Assembly (NCBI GenBank): GCA_022729735.1
Contig: DZAY01000025.1
Coordinates: 1 to 33,056, forward strand
Reading direction: 5' to 3'
Length of the DNA: 33,056 nt
DNA from: Helicobacter cetorum
GTDB taxonomy: Bacteria > Campylobacterota > Campylobacteria > Campylobacterales > DZAY01
Program-made: the position numbers and the translations under genes
In this document: positions 1 to 8,524 of the stretch, one piece after another
Position numbering within the stretch: position 1 is the stretch's first letter
Layout of the letters: each line of letters opens with the position of its first letter
Notes under the pieces: generated by a model
Databases searched by the model: none
What the model was told of the DNA's origin: nothing
Seen by the model: the letters and a program-made list of their open reading frames with translations, nothing else

Positions 1-531
1 TATAAAATAAATGACCCAATTTTGTTTAATGATACAAAAAGATTTGGTGAAGCCATATACAATAATCTCAAAGGCAAAATAGTTGGTATAAAAGTTTTAG
101 ATAAACAAATTGAGTTTGAAATTGAGATAGATAAAGTAATAAATGAATTAGATACACAATGGTATGACTTTCAATTATCAGTAAATAGTGGTGATAGTAG
201 AAAATCAGTTATTAGCTTTAAAGTTAATGAGTTTCCAACAACAGATGAGGATGATGAATCATCGGAAGCTATAGTTCCCTTTCAGGTGGCATATGCCGTA
301 TCTATTCATAAAGCTCAAGGTTTGGAGTATAGTTCTGTCAAGATTGTTATAACCGATGAAGTGGATGAACTAATTACACATAATATATTTTATACTGCAA
401 TAACAAGAGCTAAAGAAGAACTAAAAATTTATTGGTCTCCTGAGACAGAAAATAAAATATTGCAAAATTTAAAACGAAGAAATATTCAAAAAGATGTTGG
501 ATTATTGAAGTCATTAATGTCTAAAAATTAA
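1..531 (+). CDS. RecD/UvrD-like helicase, C-terminal part (5' partial)
   Basis: The reading frame is open to the left edge of the window, so only the last ~176 codons are present. A TTG at 22 is an internal Leu, not a start. The visible part matches the second RecA-like lobe (UvrD_C_2 type) of an SF1 helicase: VSIHKAQGLEYSSVKIVI is the motif V region that couples ATP hydrolysis to DNA, and FYTAITRAKEEL is motif VI with the arginine finger. An acidic stretch (DEDDESSE) precedes motif V. Such proteins unwind DNA during recombination or repair, and some are attached to defence or mobile loci. The N-terminal half with Walker A and B is outside the window, so the exact family (RecD-like or fused ATPase-helicase) is open. 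The nearest downstream gene is convergent, so this gene ends its unit. Confidence 0.8.
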   Translation, partial: YKINDPILFNDTKRFGEAIYNNLKGKIVGIKVLDKQIEFEIEIDKVINELDTQWYDFQLSVNSGDSRKSVISFKVNEFPTTDEDDESSEAIVPFQVAYAVSIHKAQGLEYSSVKIVITDEVDELITHNIFYTAITRAKEELKIYWSPETENKILQNLKRRNIQKDVGLLKSLMSKN

Positions 532-808
532 TAAAATATAGTTACTCTAAAAAGGAAACCAACTTAGAAAGCAAAATAAATTTCATAATAGAAGTAAAAT
601 AACAATAAAGAGATAAATTTAATATGGAAAGATATTTAATTCTATTACTACCAACAAGCTATATATCTAACTAACCTTACAATAACCAAAAGCTTATAAG
701 AGATAAAAAACTAAAAATAAATAAAATAATTGACTTTATGATAACATTATTTATAAAGAGCCAAGCAACCCATTTTTCTTTTAAATATTGAACTTGAGCA
801 AAACTAAC

Positions 809-1531
809 TTATTCATACAAATCTCTAAACCAGCCATTTTTGGGAATGAGTTTGTCATAAATATTAAAATATGTCTTTTGATTTTGAATAATAGATTTAA
901 ACTCTTTGAAATTTGGAGTGTATAAAAATAGAAATAGTATGGCAATGTAGAGTGAAAGAGTGGCATTTATATCTCTTTTGTCATAAAATTTCAAAGCTGT
1001 GCCAAATGATTTTTTCAATCTTCTACCAAACAAATCGATACTATATAGCTCATCTAATACAAGATGTGTAATATAACCAATTGTAATAAAAAAACCGCCA
1101 AACCAACTACTCATAGCATTGAAATTGAAACCATGATATAAAATAATTGCAAATATAAATCCAAACATAAATGATGCTGGAATTGAGTGAAACACACCTC
1201 TATGAACTGTTAATTTTTTGAAACTTCCAAGTAAAAAAGTTTGAAAAAAGAAAAATGTCAAAATCCAAACTATTACCATTTCTATTATTGAGTAGTGTGA
1301 AGCTTTGGCAAACATTACAATAAAAGCAGAGCTAATTGAGAGCATTAAAAAACCAACTTTTAGAGGAATTGACTCATTAGAATCAATATCAGGTAGAAGT
1401 CCTCCAATAGTGCCTAAAACAAATAGTAACATAGCTTCTTGTGGTGAAATGAGAGTAGTTACAACTATTGAAGTGGATAAAAATCCACTTACAACAGCAC
1501 CACCTATAAAATGGGTTTTAAAATTCGCCAT
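809..1531 (-). CDS. YdjM-type membrane-bound metal-dependent hydrolase
   Basis: 240-residue inner-membrane protein of the YdjM/DUF457 family of predicted metal-dependent hydrolases. The conserved polar motifs are all present: THFIGGA near the N-terminus, LPDIDS near residue 48, HRGVFHS near residue 111 and HLVLDE near residue 157. In the family these His and Asp residues are taken as metal ligands. Between them are several hydrophobic segments that look like four to five membrane helices. The substrate is not known for the family; E. coli YdjM is an SOS-induced gene and I see no LexA-like site here. The gene lies 12 bases downstream of the outer-membrane protein gene on the same strand, so the two may be co-transcribed. 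About 280 bases with no gene that I can support separate it from the convergent helicase fragment. Confidence 0.8.
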   Translation of the reverse strand: MANFKTHFIGGAVVSGFLSTSIVVTTLISPQEAMLLFVLGTIGGLLPDIDSNESIPLKVGFLMLSISSAFIVMFAKASHYSIIEMVIVWILTFFFFQTFLLGSFKKLTVHRGVFHSIPASFMFGFIFAIILYHGFNFNAMSSWFGGFFITIGYITHLVLDELYSIDLFGRRLKKSFGTALKFYDKRDINATLSLYIAILFLFLYTPNFKEFKSIIQNQKTYFNIYDKLIPKNGWFRDLYE

Positions 1532-1543
1532 TTATTAAGAAAA

Positions 1544-3121
1544 TTAATATTTATATCTAAAATATAGTCTAATATCTTGAGCATTTTCTACTGGATTCAT
1601 TCCAAGTGCTAAAGCATCTGCAATTTTCATAGGAGCTCCATCAAATGCGAAGAATGAGTTGCTTCCTGTATAATCATACTCAATGTATGTATATCTTAAC
1701 TGCATAGATAATACATCACCTAAAATTGGTTGATTGTAATATACTTCATAAGCATCGCCTCTTGCTGCAAGTTTTGAACCAACCATTGTATCTTCACCAT
1801 AAGTGAAACTTCTCCAATATTTGCTACCGTGGTTATATTCTAAACCAATTTTTCCTTTTTCAGTAATCATAATAGGGAATTTCGCACCAAGCCAATATGA
1901 ATAACCATCTTCTTTTTCTACTGAACCAAGCATTGCATAACCATCTTGTGGGTCAGTTTGACTATAAGCATAACTTGCAAATAGTGTTGTATTATCTAAG
2001 AAATCATTTATAAATTCACCAATTCCAACTGCTTCAAAACTTACAGTAGCACCATAAATATCACCAACATTTTGGAAATTCATATTGCTCATTGCAGCTC
2101 CAACATTTGGGTCTCTCATAGCACCTTGCACAACTGGCACAGCTTGTGGATTGCTAAACATTTGAGACATTAGCATTGGCAGATTTCTTCTATCAGCCAT
2201 CATTGCTTGCATTTGTGGGTCTTGCATCATTTGTCCCATCATACCAGCAAATTGTGCATTATTTTGCATTGCACCCATAAATTGAGACTCATCAAATCCT
2301 ATTAAGTTCCAAGCTTTAAATACTTGAACTTTTGCTTTATACTGTTTATCATCATACGGAGTTATGATAAATCCAAACATATCTATATTTTCATTTAGAT
2401 TTGTATCTTCTGAATAATCATTTCCTTGCATATCAAATCGTGGTTTAGCATTTGTTAAACCTCTACCCATACATAGTTTTACAGAAGAACCTTCAATTCC
2501 TGTAACTTTATCAAATCCAAAATTGAAACTTGCTCCATCAAATTCAACATCAATAGAGTGAGCTAAAGGTGATTGTCCGTGGTCATTATCGCTTCTATGA
2601 TTTGCAAGCATTCCTTCCGTTGATGGTCTTCTACCAACTGATGCTGTCCAAGATACATCGCTATTTAAAAATGATGGACTTGAGTAAATAAAGTAAGCTT
2701 GTTTAACTTTTAGAGTATTGTCATTTGCATTTTCATTAGTTACCCAATCAAAGTCTGCATATCCAGGATTTTGATTTGCTTGAGAGTGGTTTGCACTATC
2801 TCCAAATGCTTTGTTATATGATATTTGTCCAATAAAACTCAAATCATCTCTTGGTGCATATTTCATATCAATCCAAAGTCTATTTGTTAATAGTGAATCA
2901 TTTTCTGTTTTAGAACCATCAGCATGTTCATACTCAATACTATCAACACTAACTCTATAATCAACACCAAATTTCAGTCCATTACCAGATGTATTTTTTT
3001 TTATTTCTGATAGCTGTTGTTTGAGACTATCTACCTCTTTTTTTAAATTAGCAAGTTCTGCATCAGATGCAAATGCGATTGTGCTACTTAAAGCTATTGA
3101 AAGTGCTAAAGCTCTTTTCAT
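1544..3121 (-). CDS. DUF3373-type outer-membrane protein with Met-rich insert
   Basis: 525 residues with a clear signal peptide (MKRALALSIALSSTIAFASD, cleavage expected after ...AFA). Residues ~20-45 are a short heptad-like coiled coil (LANLKKEVDSLKQQLSEIKK), followed by alternating beta-strand sequence ending in aromatic RYKY, as outer-membrane barrels do. It matches the DUF3373 family, which is widespread in Campylobacterota and of unknown substrate. The oddity is at residues ~281-352, a segment with about sixteen Met plus many Gln, Asn and Pro (for example GMMGQMMQDPQMQAMM) that interrupts the barrel-like sequence and is probably an exposed loop. A strong Shine-Dalgarno (AGGAG) precedes the ATG. 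The gene is divergent from pyrB. Family assignment is from pattern memory of Campylobacterota proteins. Confidence 0.8.
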   Translation of the reverse strand: MKRALALSIALSSTIAFASDAELANLKKEVDSLKQQLSEIKKNTSGNGLKFGVDYRVSVDSIEYEHADGSKTENDSLLTNRLWIDMKYAPRDDLSFIGQISYNKAFGDSANHSQANQNPGYADFDWVTNENANDNTLKVKQAYFIYSSPSFLNSDVSWTASVGRRPSTEGMLANHRSDNDHGQSPLAHSIDVEFDGASFNFGFDKVTGIEGSSVKLCMGRGLTNAKPRFDMQGNDYSEDTNLNENIDMFGFIITPYDDKQYKAKVQVFKAWNLIGFDESQFMGAMQNNAQFAGMMGQMMQDPQMQAMMADRRNLPMLMSQMFSNPQAVPVVQGAMRDPNVGAAMSNMNFQNVGDIYGATVSFEAVGIGEFINDFLDNTTLFASYAYSQTDPQDGYAMLGSVEKEDGYSYWLGAKFPIMITEKGKIGLEYNHGSKYWRSFTYGEDTMVGSKLAARGDAYEVYYNQPILGDVLSMQLRYTYIEYDYTGSNSFFAFDGAPMKIADALALGMNPVENAQDIRLYFRYKY

Positions 3122-3238
3122 AAAAATTTCTCCTTTTAAAAATTAGTTTATATAATAATATTTTATAGCTTAATCAATATTTAACAGCTATAAATTTATG
3201 AAAAACAAAGCGATATAAATCACAGTTTGAAACTACTA

Positions 3239-3267
3239 TTGATATTTATAATAAGTTATTGTAGAAT
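3239..3267 (+). promoter_or_regulatory. Sigma-70 promoter of the pyrB operon
   Basis: TTGATA at 3239-3244 and TAGAAT at 3262-3267 are separated by exactly 17 bases. Transcription would start near 3274, giving a leader of about 25 bases with the ribosome site AGGAGA at 3288-3293. The leader is too short for an attenuator. Confidence 0.6.
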
Positions 3268-3297
3268 AAACACCTTATTTGGGGATTAGGAGAATTA

Positions 3298-4173
3298 ATG
3301 GTTAGACACTTAATAAATACAAGAGATTTTAGTAAGATAGAGATTGAAAATCTTTTAATTAGAGCAGAAGAGTTTTTAGATGAAAAGCAGAGAGATATAT
3401 TAAATGGACATATAGTTATAAATATATTTTTTGAAAATTCAACGAGAACAAGAAGTAGTTTTGAAGTTGCATCAAAGCGATTGGGAGCTTTGGTTGTAAA
3501 TCTTGATGTAGATAGTAGTTCAACTAAAAAAGGTGAAACACTACACGATACAGCTATGAATTTAGATGCAATGGGACCAAGTGCAATAGTTATTAGACAC
3601 TCTCATTCTGGTGTGCCAAATATATTATCAGAATATTTAAACTGCTCTATTATAAATGGAGGTGATGGCTCACATGCACATCCTACACAAGCATTACTTG
3701 ACCTTTTTACTATAAAGAAAAATTTAAAAAATATTGAAGGCAAAAAGATAGCTATTGTTGGAGATATAAAGAGTTCAAGAGTTGCAAATAGTAATATTGA
3801 ACTACTTAGCCGTTTTGGAATGGAAGTTATTTTAGTTGCACCTCCTCACTTTTTAGGCACAAGACGAGAGCGAAGTGTTATGAATTTAAGAGATGTGATT
3901 GATGAAGTAGATGTTGTAATGGCTTTGCGAACTCAAGTTGAGCGACACAAAAATCAAATTTATGGAAGTTTGAAAGATTATGCTCAAGATTACTGTATCA
4001 CAAAAGATATTTTTGGAGATAGAGATATTTTATTACTTCACCCAGGTCCTGTAAATCGAAATATTGATATTGATGATGAGATGTTGAATGATAGTAGATG
4101 TAAAGTTTTGGAGCAAGTCAAAAATGGAGTTGCGATGCGAATGGCAGTTTTAGAGAAGTTAATTAGAGGTTAG
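3298..4173 (+). CDS. pyrB: Aspartate carbamoyltransferase, catalytic chain
   Basis: Catalyses carbamoyl phosphate + L-aspartate to N-carbamoyl-aspartate, the first committed step of pyrimidine synthesis, in the cytoplasm. The carbamoyl-phosphate loop STRTRSSFE is at residues ~48-56, [10 protein letters not shown] at ~129 and the aspartate-domain signature HPGPVNR at ~248. At 291 residues it is close to the usual ~305 for bacterial catalytic chains. No regulatory chain (pyrI) is adjacent, so it probably works as the unregulated trimer. The ATG has AGGAGA just upstream and a good sigma-70 promoter. It is followed after one base by pabB, the same pairing seen in other Campylobacterota. The LLDLF Asp codon is GAC before CTT (3710), part of the GATC avoidance described in the findings. 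Confidence 0.97.
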   Translation: MVRHLINTRDFSKIEIENLLIRAEEFLDEKQRDILNGHIVINIFFENSTRTRSSFEVASKRLGALVVNLDVDSSSTKKGETLHDTAMNLDAMGPSAIVIRHSHSGVPNILSEYLNCSIINGGDGSHAHPTQALLDLFTIKKNLKNIEGKKIAIVGDIKSSRVANSNIELLSRFGMEVILVAPPHFLGTRRERSVMNLRDVIDEVDVVMALRTQVERHKNQIYGSLKDYAQDYCITKDIFGDRDILLLHPGPVNRNIDIDDEMLNDSRCKVLEQVKNGVAMRMAVLEKLIRG

Positions 4174-4174
4174 T

Positions 4175-5134
4175 TTGCTTAGAAAAGTTTTAAATAGTTT
4201 TGGTAAAAGTAGAGAGCCTATATTTTTTTTAATAGATTTCAAAAAAAGTAGCTATTTTATTCAAAGATTAAAAGATTTAGATAACGATATTTTCTATTTT
4301 TTAGATGGAGTTACAAATAAATCTTTTAATTTATCTGAAATTGATATTAAAATGGAGAGTGAATTTATAAATTTTAGTAGCTACTCTAATAAGTTTCATC
4401 AAGTTATAAGTGAAATTGAGCAAGGTAATACATATATGCTAAATCTCACAGCCAAAACAGAAATAAAATTAAATAAGAGTTTGCAAGAGTTGTATTCAGT
4501 AGCAAATTCAAAATTTAAACTCTATTTCAAAGATAAATTTATCTCTTTTTCGCCAGAAAGATTTATTGAGATAAAAGATAACAAAATCTACACATATCCT
4601 ATGAAAGGGACAATTAGCTCAAAAATATCAAATGCAAAAGAGTTAATTTTAAATGATAAAAAAGAGTTAGCAGAACATATAATGGTTGTAGATTTGCTTA
4701 GAAATGATTTAGGCATTGTTGCAAGAGATATAAAAGTTGAAAAATTTAGATATGTTGATGAGGTTAGAGTAAAGAATGACTTAATTTATCAAGTTAGTTC
4801 CAAAATTAGTGGCTCTTTGGGGGATGATTGGCAAAGTCGATTAGGTGATATTATTTATAAAACTCTTCCAGCTGGTTCAATTAGTGGAACACCAAAGAAA
4901 AAAAGTGTTGAAATAATTGAGAGAGTTGAAGGTTATGATAGAAGATTTTTTTGTGGAATTTTTGGAATATTTGATGGAAATAATCTTGATAGTGCGGTTT
5001 TGATTAGATTTATCGAAAAAGATTGCGATAAGTTTTTTTATAAAAGTGGTGGTGGAATTACTATTGATAGTGATGTTTTAAAAGAGTATGAAGAGTTAAA
5101 AAGTAAGGTTTATCTACCAATAGTTATGAGTTAG
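4175..5134 (+). CDS. pabB: Aminodeoxychorismate synthase component I (PabB)
   Basis: Converts chorismate plus ammonia to 4-amino-4-deoxychorismate for folate synthesis. The 319 residues are essentially the chorismate-binding domain, without the long N-terminal extension of E. coli PabB; the short form is common in this phylum. Key motifs are SPERF, then PMKGT (residues 142-146, with the Lys typical of PabB where anthranilate synthase has Ala), the metal-binding helix HIMVVDLLRNDLG, LPAGSISGTPK and a C-terminal GGGIT. The start is TTG at 4175, one base after the pyrB stop, which points to translational coupling. Isochorismate or anthranilate synthase are less likely because of the PMKGT Lys. 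The pabA and pabC partners are not in the window. Confidence 0.92.
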   Translation: MLRKVLNSFGKSREPIFFLIDFKKSSYFIQRLKDLDNDIFYFLDGVTNKSFNLSEIDIKMESEFINFSSYSNKFHQVISEIEQGNTYMLNLTAKTEIKLNKSLQELYSVANSKFKLYFKDKFISFSPERFIEIKDNKIYTYPMKGTISSKISNAKELILNDKKELAEHIMVVDLLRNDLGIVARDIKVEKFRYVDEVRVKNDLIYQVSSKISGSLGDDWQSRLGDIIYKTLPAGSISGTPKKKSVEIIERVEGYDRRFFCGIFGIFDGNNLDSAVLIRFIEKDCDKFFYKSGGGITIDSDVLKEYEELKSKVYLPIVMS

Positions 5135-5173
5135 AAATAGTTTTTTGATAAAATAAAAATAAAAGGTTTAAAG

Positions 5174-5917
5174 ATGTGTAAAGATTGTGGTTGTAGTATA
5201 ACAACAGAAAAAGAGCATAATCATCATCACACTCATGATGAAAATATAAAAAATAATCCATTAATGGATAAAAAAAGTATCGAAGTTGTAACTAAAATTT
5301 TAGAAGCAAATGATAAAGAAGCAGAGCATAATAGAGAACATTTCCACTCTCATAATATATTTTCAATAAACCTTATGAGTTCTCCAGGAAGTGGAAAAAC
5401 TTCACTATTAGAAGCTTTAGCAGATGTTGCTAAGTTTAATTTTGGTGTAATTGAAGGTGATTTAGAAACAAATTATGATGCAGAGCGACTTATAAAAAAA
5501 GGCATTAGAGCTTATCAAATCACAACAGGCACAGCTTGTCATTTAGATGCACTAATGGTGCATAAAGCACTTCATCACTTCCCATTAGAAGGTTTAGATG
5601 TGCTATTTGTAGAAAATGTTGGGAATTTGGTATGTCCAGCAAGTTATGATGTAGGAACTGATATAAATGTAGTATTGTTATCAACTCCAGAAGGTGATGA
5701 TAAAGTGCTAAAATATCCAACAATGTTTAGAAAAGCTGATTTAGTGATTATTTCAAAAATGGATTTAAAAGAACATTTCAACTTTGATGTAAATAGAGTA
5801 AAAAGAGATATTAAAAAGTTAAATCATAGAGCAGATTTTATAGAGTTATCTACAAAAGATGGCTCAATTGAAAAAGTAGCAGAATATATTGAATTTAAAC
5901 GAAAGTTTGGGAAATAG
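5174..5917 (+). CDS. hypB: Hydrogenase nickel-incorporation GTPase HypB
   Basis: GTP-dependent Ni insertase for [NiFe]-hydrogenase maturation, acting with HypA (and often needed for urease in relatives). The N-terminus carries the CxxCGC high-affinity Ni site (C2, C5, C7) followed by a His-rich stretch HNHHHTH (residues 15-21) for nickel storage. The G domain follows, with P-loop SSPGSGKTS near residue 73, GDLETNYDAERL, the metal-site segment NVGNLVCPASYDVG with its Cys, and SKMDL for guanine recognition. Its 247 residues are normal for the family. A spacer of ~40 bases separates it from pabB, and hypC begins two bases after its stop. hypA is not seen in this window. Confidence 0.97.
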   Translation: MCKDCGCSITTEKEHNHHHTHDENIKNNPLMDKKSIEVVTKILEANDKEAEHNREHFHSHNIFSINLMSSPGSGKTSLLEALADVAKFNFGVIEGDLETNYDAERLIKKGIRAYQITTGTACHLDALMVHKALHHFPLEGLDVLFVENVGNLVCPASYDVGTDINVVLLSTPEGDDKVLKYPTMFRKADLVIISKMDLKEHFNFDVNRVKRDIKKLNHRADFIELSTKDGSIEKVAEYIEFKRKFGK

Positions 5918-5919
5918 AG

Positions 5920-6153
5920 ATGTGTTTATCAATTCCATCAAAAATAGTAGAATTTAGAGATGATAATTTAGCAGTTGTCGATACAATGGGAGTTAGTAGA
6001 GTTGTAAGTCTTGATTTAGTCGATAAAAATGAGCTAAATATTGGAGATTTTGTATTAATTCATATTGGATATGCGATGAATAAGATTGATACCGAAGAAG
6101 CTTTTGAAATTCTGGAAACATTTAAAACTTTAATGGAAAATTACACTCAATGA
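5920..6153 (+). CDS. hypC: HypC hydrogenase assembly chaperone
   Basis: Small chaperone (77 residues) that carries the Fe(CN)2CO group with HypD and then escorts the hydrogenase large-subunit precursor. The N-terminus MCLSIPSKI is diagnostic: the Cys after the initiator Met is the essential ligand. The central OB-fold strand ends in GDFVLIHIGYAM, the usual second signature. The start codon is decided by that Cys2. The gene sits directly behind hypB and is followed by a 26-codon ORF rather than directly by hypD. Confidence 0.96.
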   Translation: MCLSIPSKIVEFRDDNLAVVDTMGVSRVVSLDLVDKNELNIGDFVLIHIGYAMNKIDTEEAFEILETFKTLMENYTQ

Positions 6154-6163
6154 AGGACTATTT

Positions 6164-6244
6164 ATGACAAAAGATGGTGTAATAGATTATTTAAAGTCAA
6201 AAAAAGAGACTTTTAAAAATGAGTATAGTGATGAACAGACATGA
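6164..6244 (+). pseudogene. 26-codon ORF between hypC and hypD, probable MNT-nucleotidyltransferase remnant
   Basis: An ATG at 6164 opens a 26-residue frame that ends in TGA overlapping the hypD start as ATGA (6241-6244). An AAGGA ribosome site lies at 6153-6157. The residues GVIDYLKSKKETFKNEY resemble the first helix of MNT-type nucleotidyltransferases (antitoxins of HEPN-MNT pairs), which normally continue into a GLFGSxARG active-site loop. That loop is absent here and the frame stops six residues later. I read it as a decayed remnant kept because its stop couples translation into hypD. It could also be a genuine leader peptide. The resemblance is from memory and the sequence is short. Confidence 0.45.
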
Positions 6245-7353
6245 ACAACAAAACATTAAAAGATTTAAATGATGGTTTTAGAGATAAAAACTCTATTTTA
6301 GCTTTAGCAAATGAGATAAAAAAGTTAGCTTTAAATTTAAATCAAGATATATATATTATGGAAGTTTGTGGGGGACATACTCACACGATTATGAAGTTTG
6401 GAATAGATAAACTACTTCCAAAATCTATCTCATTTATTCATGGGCCAGGCTGTCCTGTTTGTATTATGCCAAAATCAAAAATTGATGAAGCCATAGAGTT
6501 AGCACAAATGCCAGATGTGATATTGGCTACTTTAGGAGATTTGGTAAAAGTTAGAGGCACAAATTTTTCACTTTTGGATATTCGTGCAAAAGGAGCTGAT
6601 GTCCGAATAGTCTATTCACCACTTGATATAGTTAAAATTGCAACAGATAATCCAAGCAAGAAAGTTATATATTTTGCAATTGGATTTGAAACTACAACTC
6701 CTATGAGTGCATCTTTGATTGATAAAATTGTGAAAAGTAAAATTTCTAATCTATTTTTAAATATAAATCATGTGAGTGTGCCAGAACCATTAGAAATGAT
6801 TTTAAATTCAGATGATATAAAAGTTAATGCGATTTTAGCACCAAGTCATGTGAGTGTAATAACTGGTGCAAAAATTTATCAATCCATATTTGATAAGTTT
6901 AAACTTCCAATTGTCGTTGGTGGATTTGAACCTGTTGATGTTTTGCAATCGGTTTTAATGATAGTTAAGCAGTTTGTAGCAAATGAGCCTAAATTAGAAA
7001 TTGAGTATAGTAGATGTGTGAATTATGAAGGAAATATAAAAGCACAAAATTTAATAGAACAATATTTCACTAAATGCGATTATGAGTTTAGAGGATTGGG
7101 TATTGTAAAAAACGGAGGCTTGAAATTAAGAGATGAGTTTGCATTTCTAAATAGTCCTACATTAGATATTCCAAAATCCAAAGAGCATAAAGAGTGTATT
7201 TGTGGAGAAATATTAAGAGGAGTTAAAAAGCCAAATGAGTGCAAACTGTTTGGCAAAATTTGCACACCAAAAAATCCTTATGGAAGTTGTATGGTAAGTA
7301 GTGAGGGTGCTTGTAATGCTTATTTTAGATATGGAGATGTTGAAATTGGATAG
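6241..7353 (+). CDS. hypD: HypD, scaffold for Fe(CN)2CO assembly
   Basis: Iron-sulfur protein that, with HypC, assembles the Fe(CN)2CO moiety of [NiFe]-hydrogenase. Conserved cysteines sit where expected: C43 in EVCGGHTHT, and C71 and C74 in GPGCPVC (E. coli C41, C69, C72). The C-terminal [4Fe-4S] cysteines are in CICGEILRG, NECKLFGKICTP and YGSCMVSSEGAC. Its 370 residues are typical. The ATG overlaps the stop of the preceding 26-codon ORF by four bases. The 3' end overlaps or abuts hypE. Confidence 0.96.
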   Translation: MNNKTLKDLNDGFRDKNSILALANEIKKLALNLNQDIYIMEVCGGHTHTIMKFGIDKLLPKSISFIHGPGCPVCIMPKSKIDEAIELAQMPDVILATLGDLVKVRGTNFSLLDIRAKGADVRIVYSPLDIVKIATDNPSKKVIYFAIGFETTTPMSASLIDKIVKSKISNLFLNINHVSVPEPLEMILNSDDIKVNAILAPSHVSVITGAKIYQSIFDKFKLPIVVGGFEPVDVLQSVLMIVKQFVANEPKLEIEYSRCVNYEGNIKAQNLIEQYFTKCDYEFRGLGIVKNGGLKLRDEFAFLNSPTLDIPKSKEHKECICGEILRGVKKPNECKLFGKICTPKNPYGSCMVSSEGACNAYFRYGDVEIG

Positions 7354-8338
7354 AGTTTTATTAATGCACGGCTCGGGTGGAGTTGAAAGTAATAAGCTTA
7401 TAAGAGAGCTGTTTTTTGATAGTTTTAAAAATGATATTTTAGAAAAGTGTGAAGATAGTGCGATTTTGGGAAGCTTTGATAATTTAGCTTTTACGACAGA
7501 TAGTTATACTGTGAAACCTCTATTTTTTAGTGGTGGAGATATTGGCAAACTTGCTATTTGTGGAACTTGTAATGATTTGGCAATGGTTTGTGCTAAACCT
7601 AAATTCTTAAGTTGTGCTTTTGTGATTGAAGAAGGATTTTTGATAGAAGATTTGCGAAAAATTGTAAAATCTATGAGTGAAGAAGCAAATAATGCTAATA
7701 TAAAAATTGTTACAGGTGATACAAAAGTTGTGCCAAAAGGCAACATAGATGGACTATTTATAAATACATCTGGAGTTGGAGAAATAGAAAAAGTTGGAGT
7801 TTCACAAAACTATATAAACGAAGATTTATCAATCATAGTTTCAGGCACAGTTGGAGACCACGGAGCTGTAATATTTGCAAATAGAGAAGGAATTGAGCTT
7901 ATTAGCGATTTAAAAAGTGATTGCAAACTATTATATTTTGGAGTTTCAAAACTAATTCAAAACAATATAGAAATCATAGCTTTAAGAGATGCCACAAGAG
8001 GAGGACTTAGTGCTGTGCTAAATGAGTGGAGCAATGCAAGTGGGATTGGTATAGAAGTTTTTGAAGATAGCATTCCAATTCGTGATGAAGTAAAAGGGAT
8101 TTGTGAAATATTGGGATTTGAAGCTTATAATTTGGCAAATGAAGGAATGTTTGTAGTTGCAACTTCAAAAAAAGATGAAACAAAAGCGATAGAAATTTTA
8201 AAAAATGCAGGTTTTAGTAACTCTTCTATAATTGGCTACACAACTAAAAAACATAATAGAGTAGTAATAAACTCTCCGTGGAGTAGCAGAAGAGTTTTAG
8301 AATATCCAAGTGGAGAGCTACTACCAAGAATTTGTTAA
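7337..8338 (+). CDS. hypE: HypE carbamoyl-dehydratase
   Basis: Makes the cyanide ligands: HypF carbamoylates the C-terminal Cys and HypE dehydrates it to thiocyanate using ATP. The required C-terminus PRIC ends the protein exactly. Other PurM-like features are LMHGSGGVESNKLI near the N-terminus, FTTDSYTVKPLFFSGGDIGKLA (the ATP and substrate region), TGDTKVVPKG and DATRGGLSAVLNEW. The frame is open further upstream (to 7301), but HGSGG normally lies about ten residues from the start, so I take ATG 7337. TTG 7340 or 7346, better spaced from GGAG at 7333, are alternatives. All overlap the hypD 3' end. hypF and the hydrogenase structural genes are outside the window. Asp before His is GAC (7856). 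Confidence 0.95.
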   Translation: MLKLDRVLLMHGSGGVESNKLIRELFFDSFKNDILEKCEDSAILGSFDNLAFTTDSYTVKPLFFSGGDIGKLAICGTCNDLAMVCAKPKFLSCAFVIEEGFLIEDLRKIVKSMSEEANNANIKIVTGDTKVVPKGNIDGLFINTSGVGEIEKVGVSQNYINEDLSIIVSGTVGDHGAVIFANREGIELISDLKSDCKLLYFGVSKLIQNNIEIIALRDATRGGLSAVLNEWSNASGIGIEVFEDSIPIRDEVKGICEILGFEAYNLANEGMFVVATSKKDETKAIEILKNAGFSNSSIIGYTTKKHNRVVINSPWSSRRVLEYPSGELLPRIC

Positions 8339-8523
8339 GAAAGTTTTACACCATTTAAAATCGCTATCAACTCATTATTTAATTTGTTGATTTTTTCTAT
8401 AATATTAGATTTATCTTCTTCTTCAAGGATAAATCTATTTTCGATAAATTCATATATTTTATAACTATCATTAAAAATAGTTTGAAATAGCTCTTGTTTA
8501 ATTTTTTCTTCAACTTTTCCCAT
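8335..8523 (-). CDS. Small helical protein, unknown function
   Basis: 62 residues, almost wholly predicted helix and highly charged (MGKVEEKIKQELFQTIFNDS... KSNIIEKINKLNNELIAIL). No signal peptide or membrane segment and no motif I recognise. It starts one base after the ankyrin-gene stop on the same strand, so the two are probably translated from one message. Its 3' end overlaps the hypE 3' end by four bases. It could be a partner of the ankyrin protein, which is inference from position only. Confidence 0.6.
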   Translation of the reverse strand: MGKVEEKIKQELFQTIFNDSYKIYEFIENRFILEEEDKSNIIEKINKLNNELIAILNGVKLS

Positions 8524-8524
8524 A

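Noticed and set aside
532-808. TTGACT at about 731 followed by AT-rich sequence, looking like a promoter
   Set aside because: No plus-strand gene follows; the next gene is convergent. I see no RNA gene, hairpin or supported ORF in these ~280 bases.
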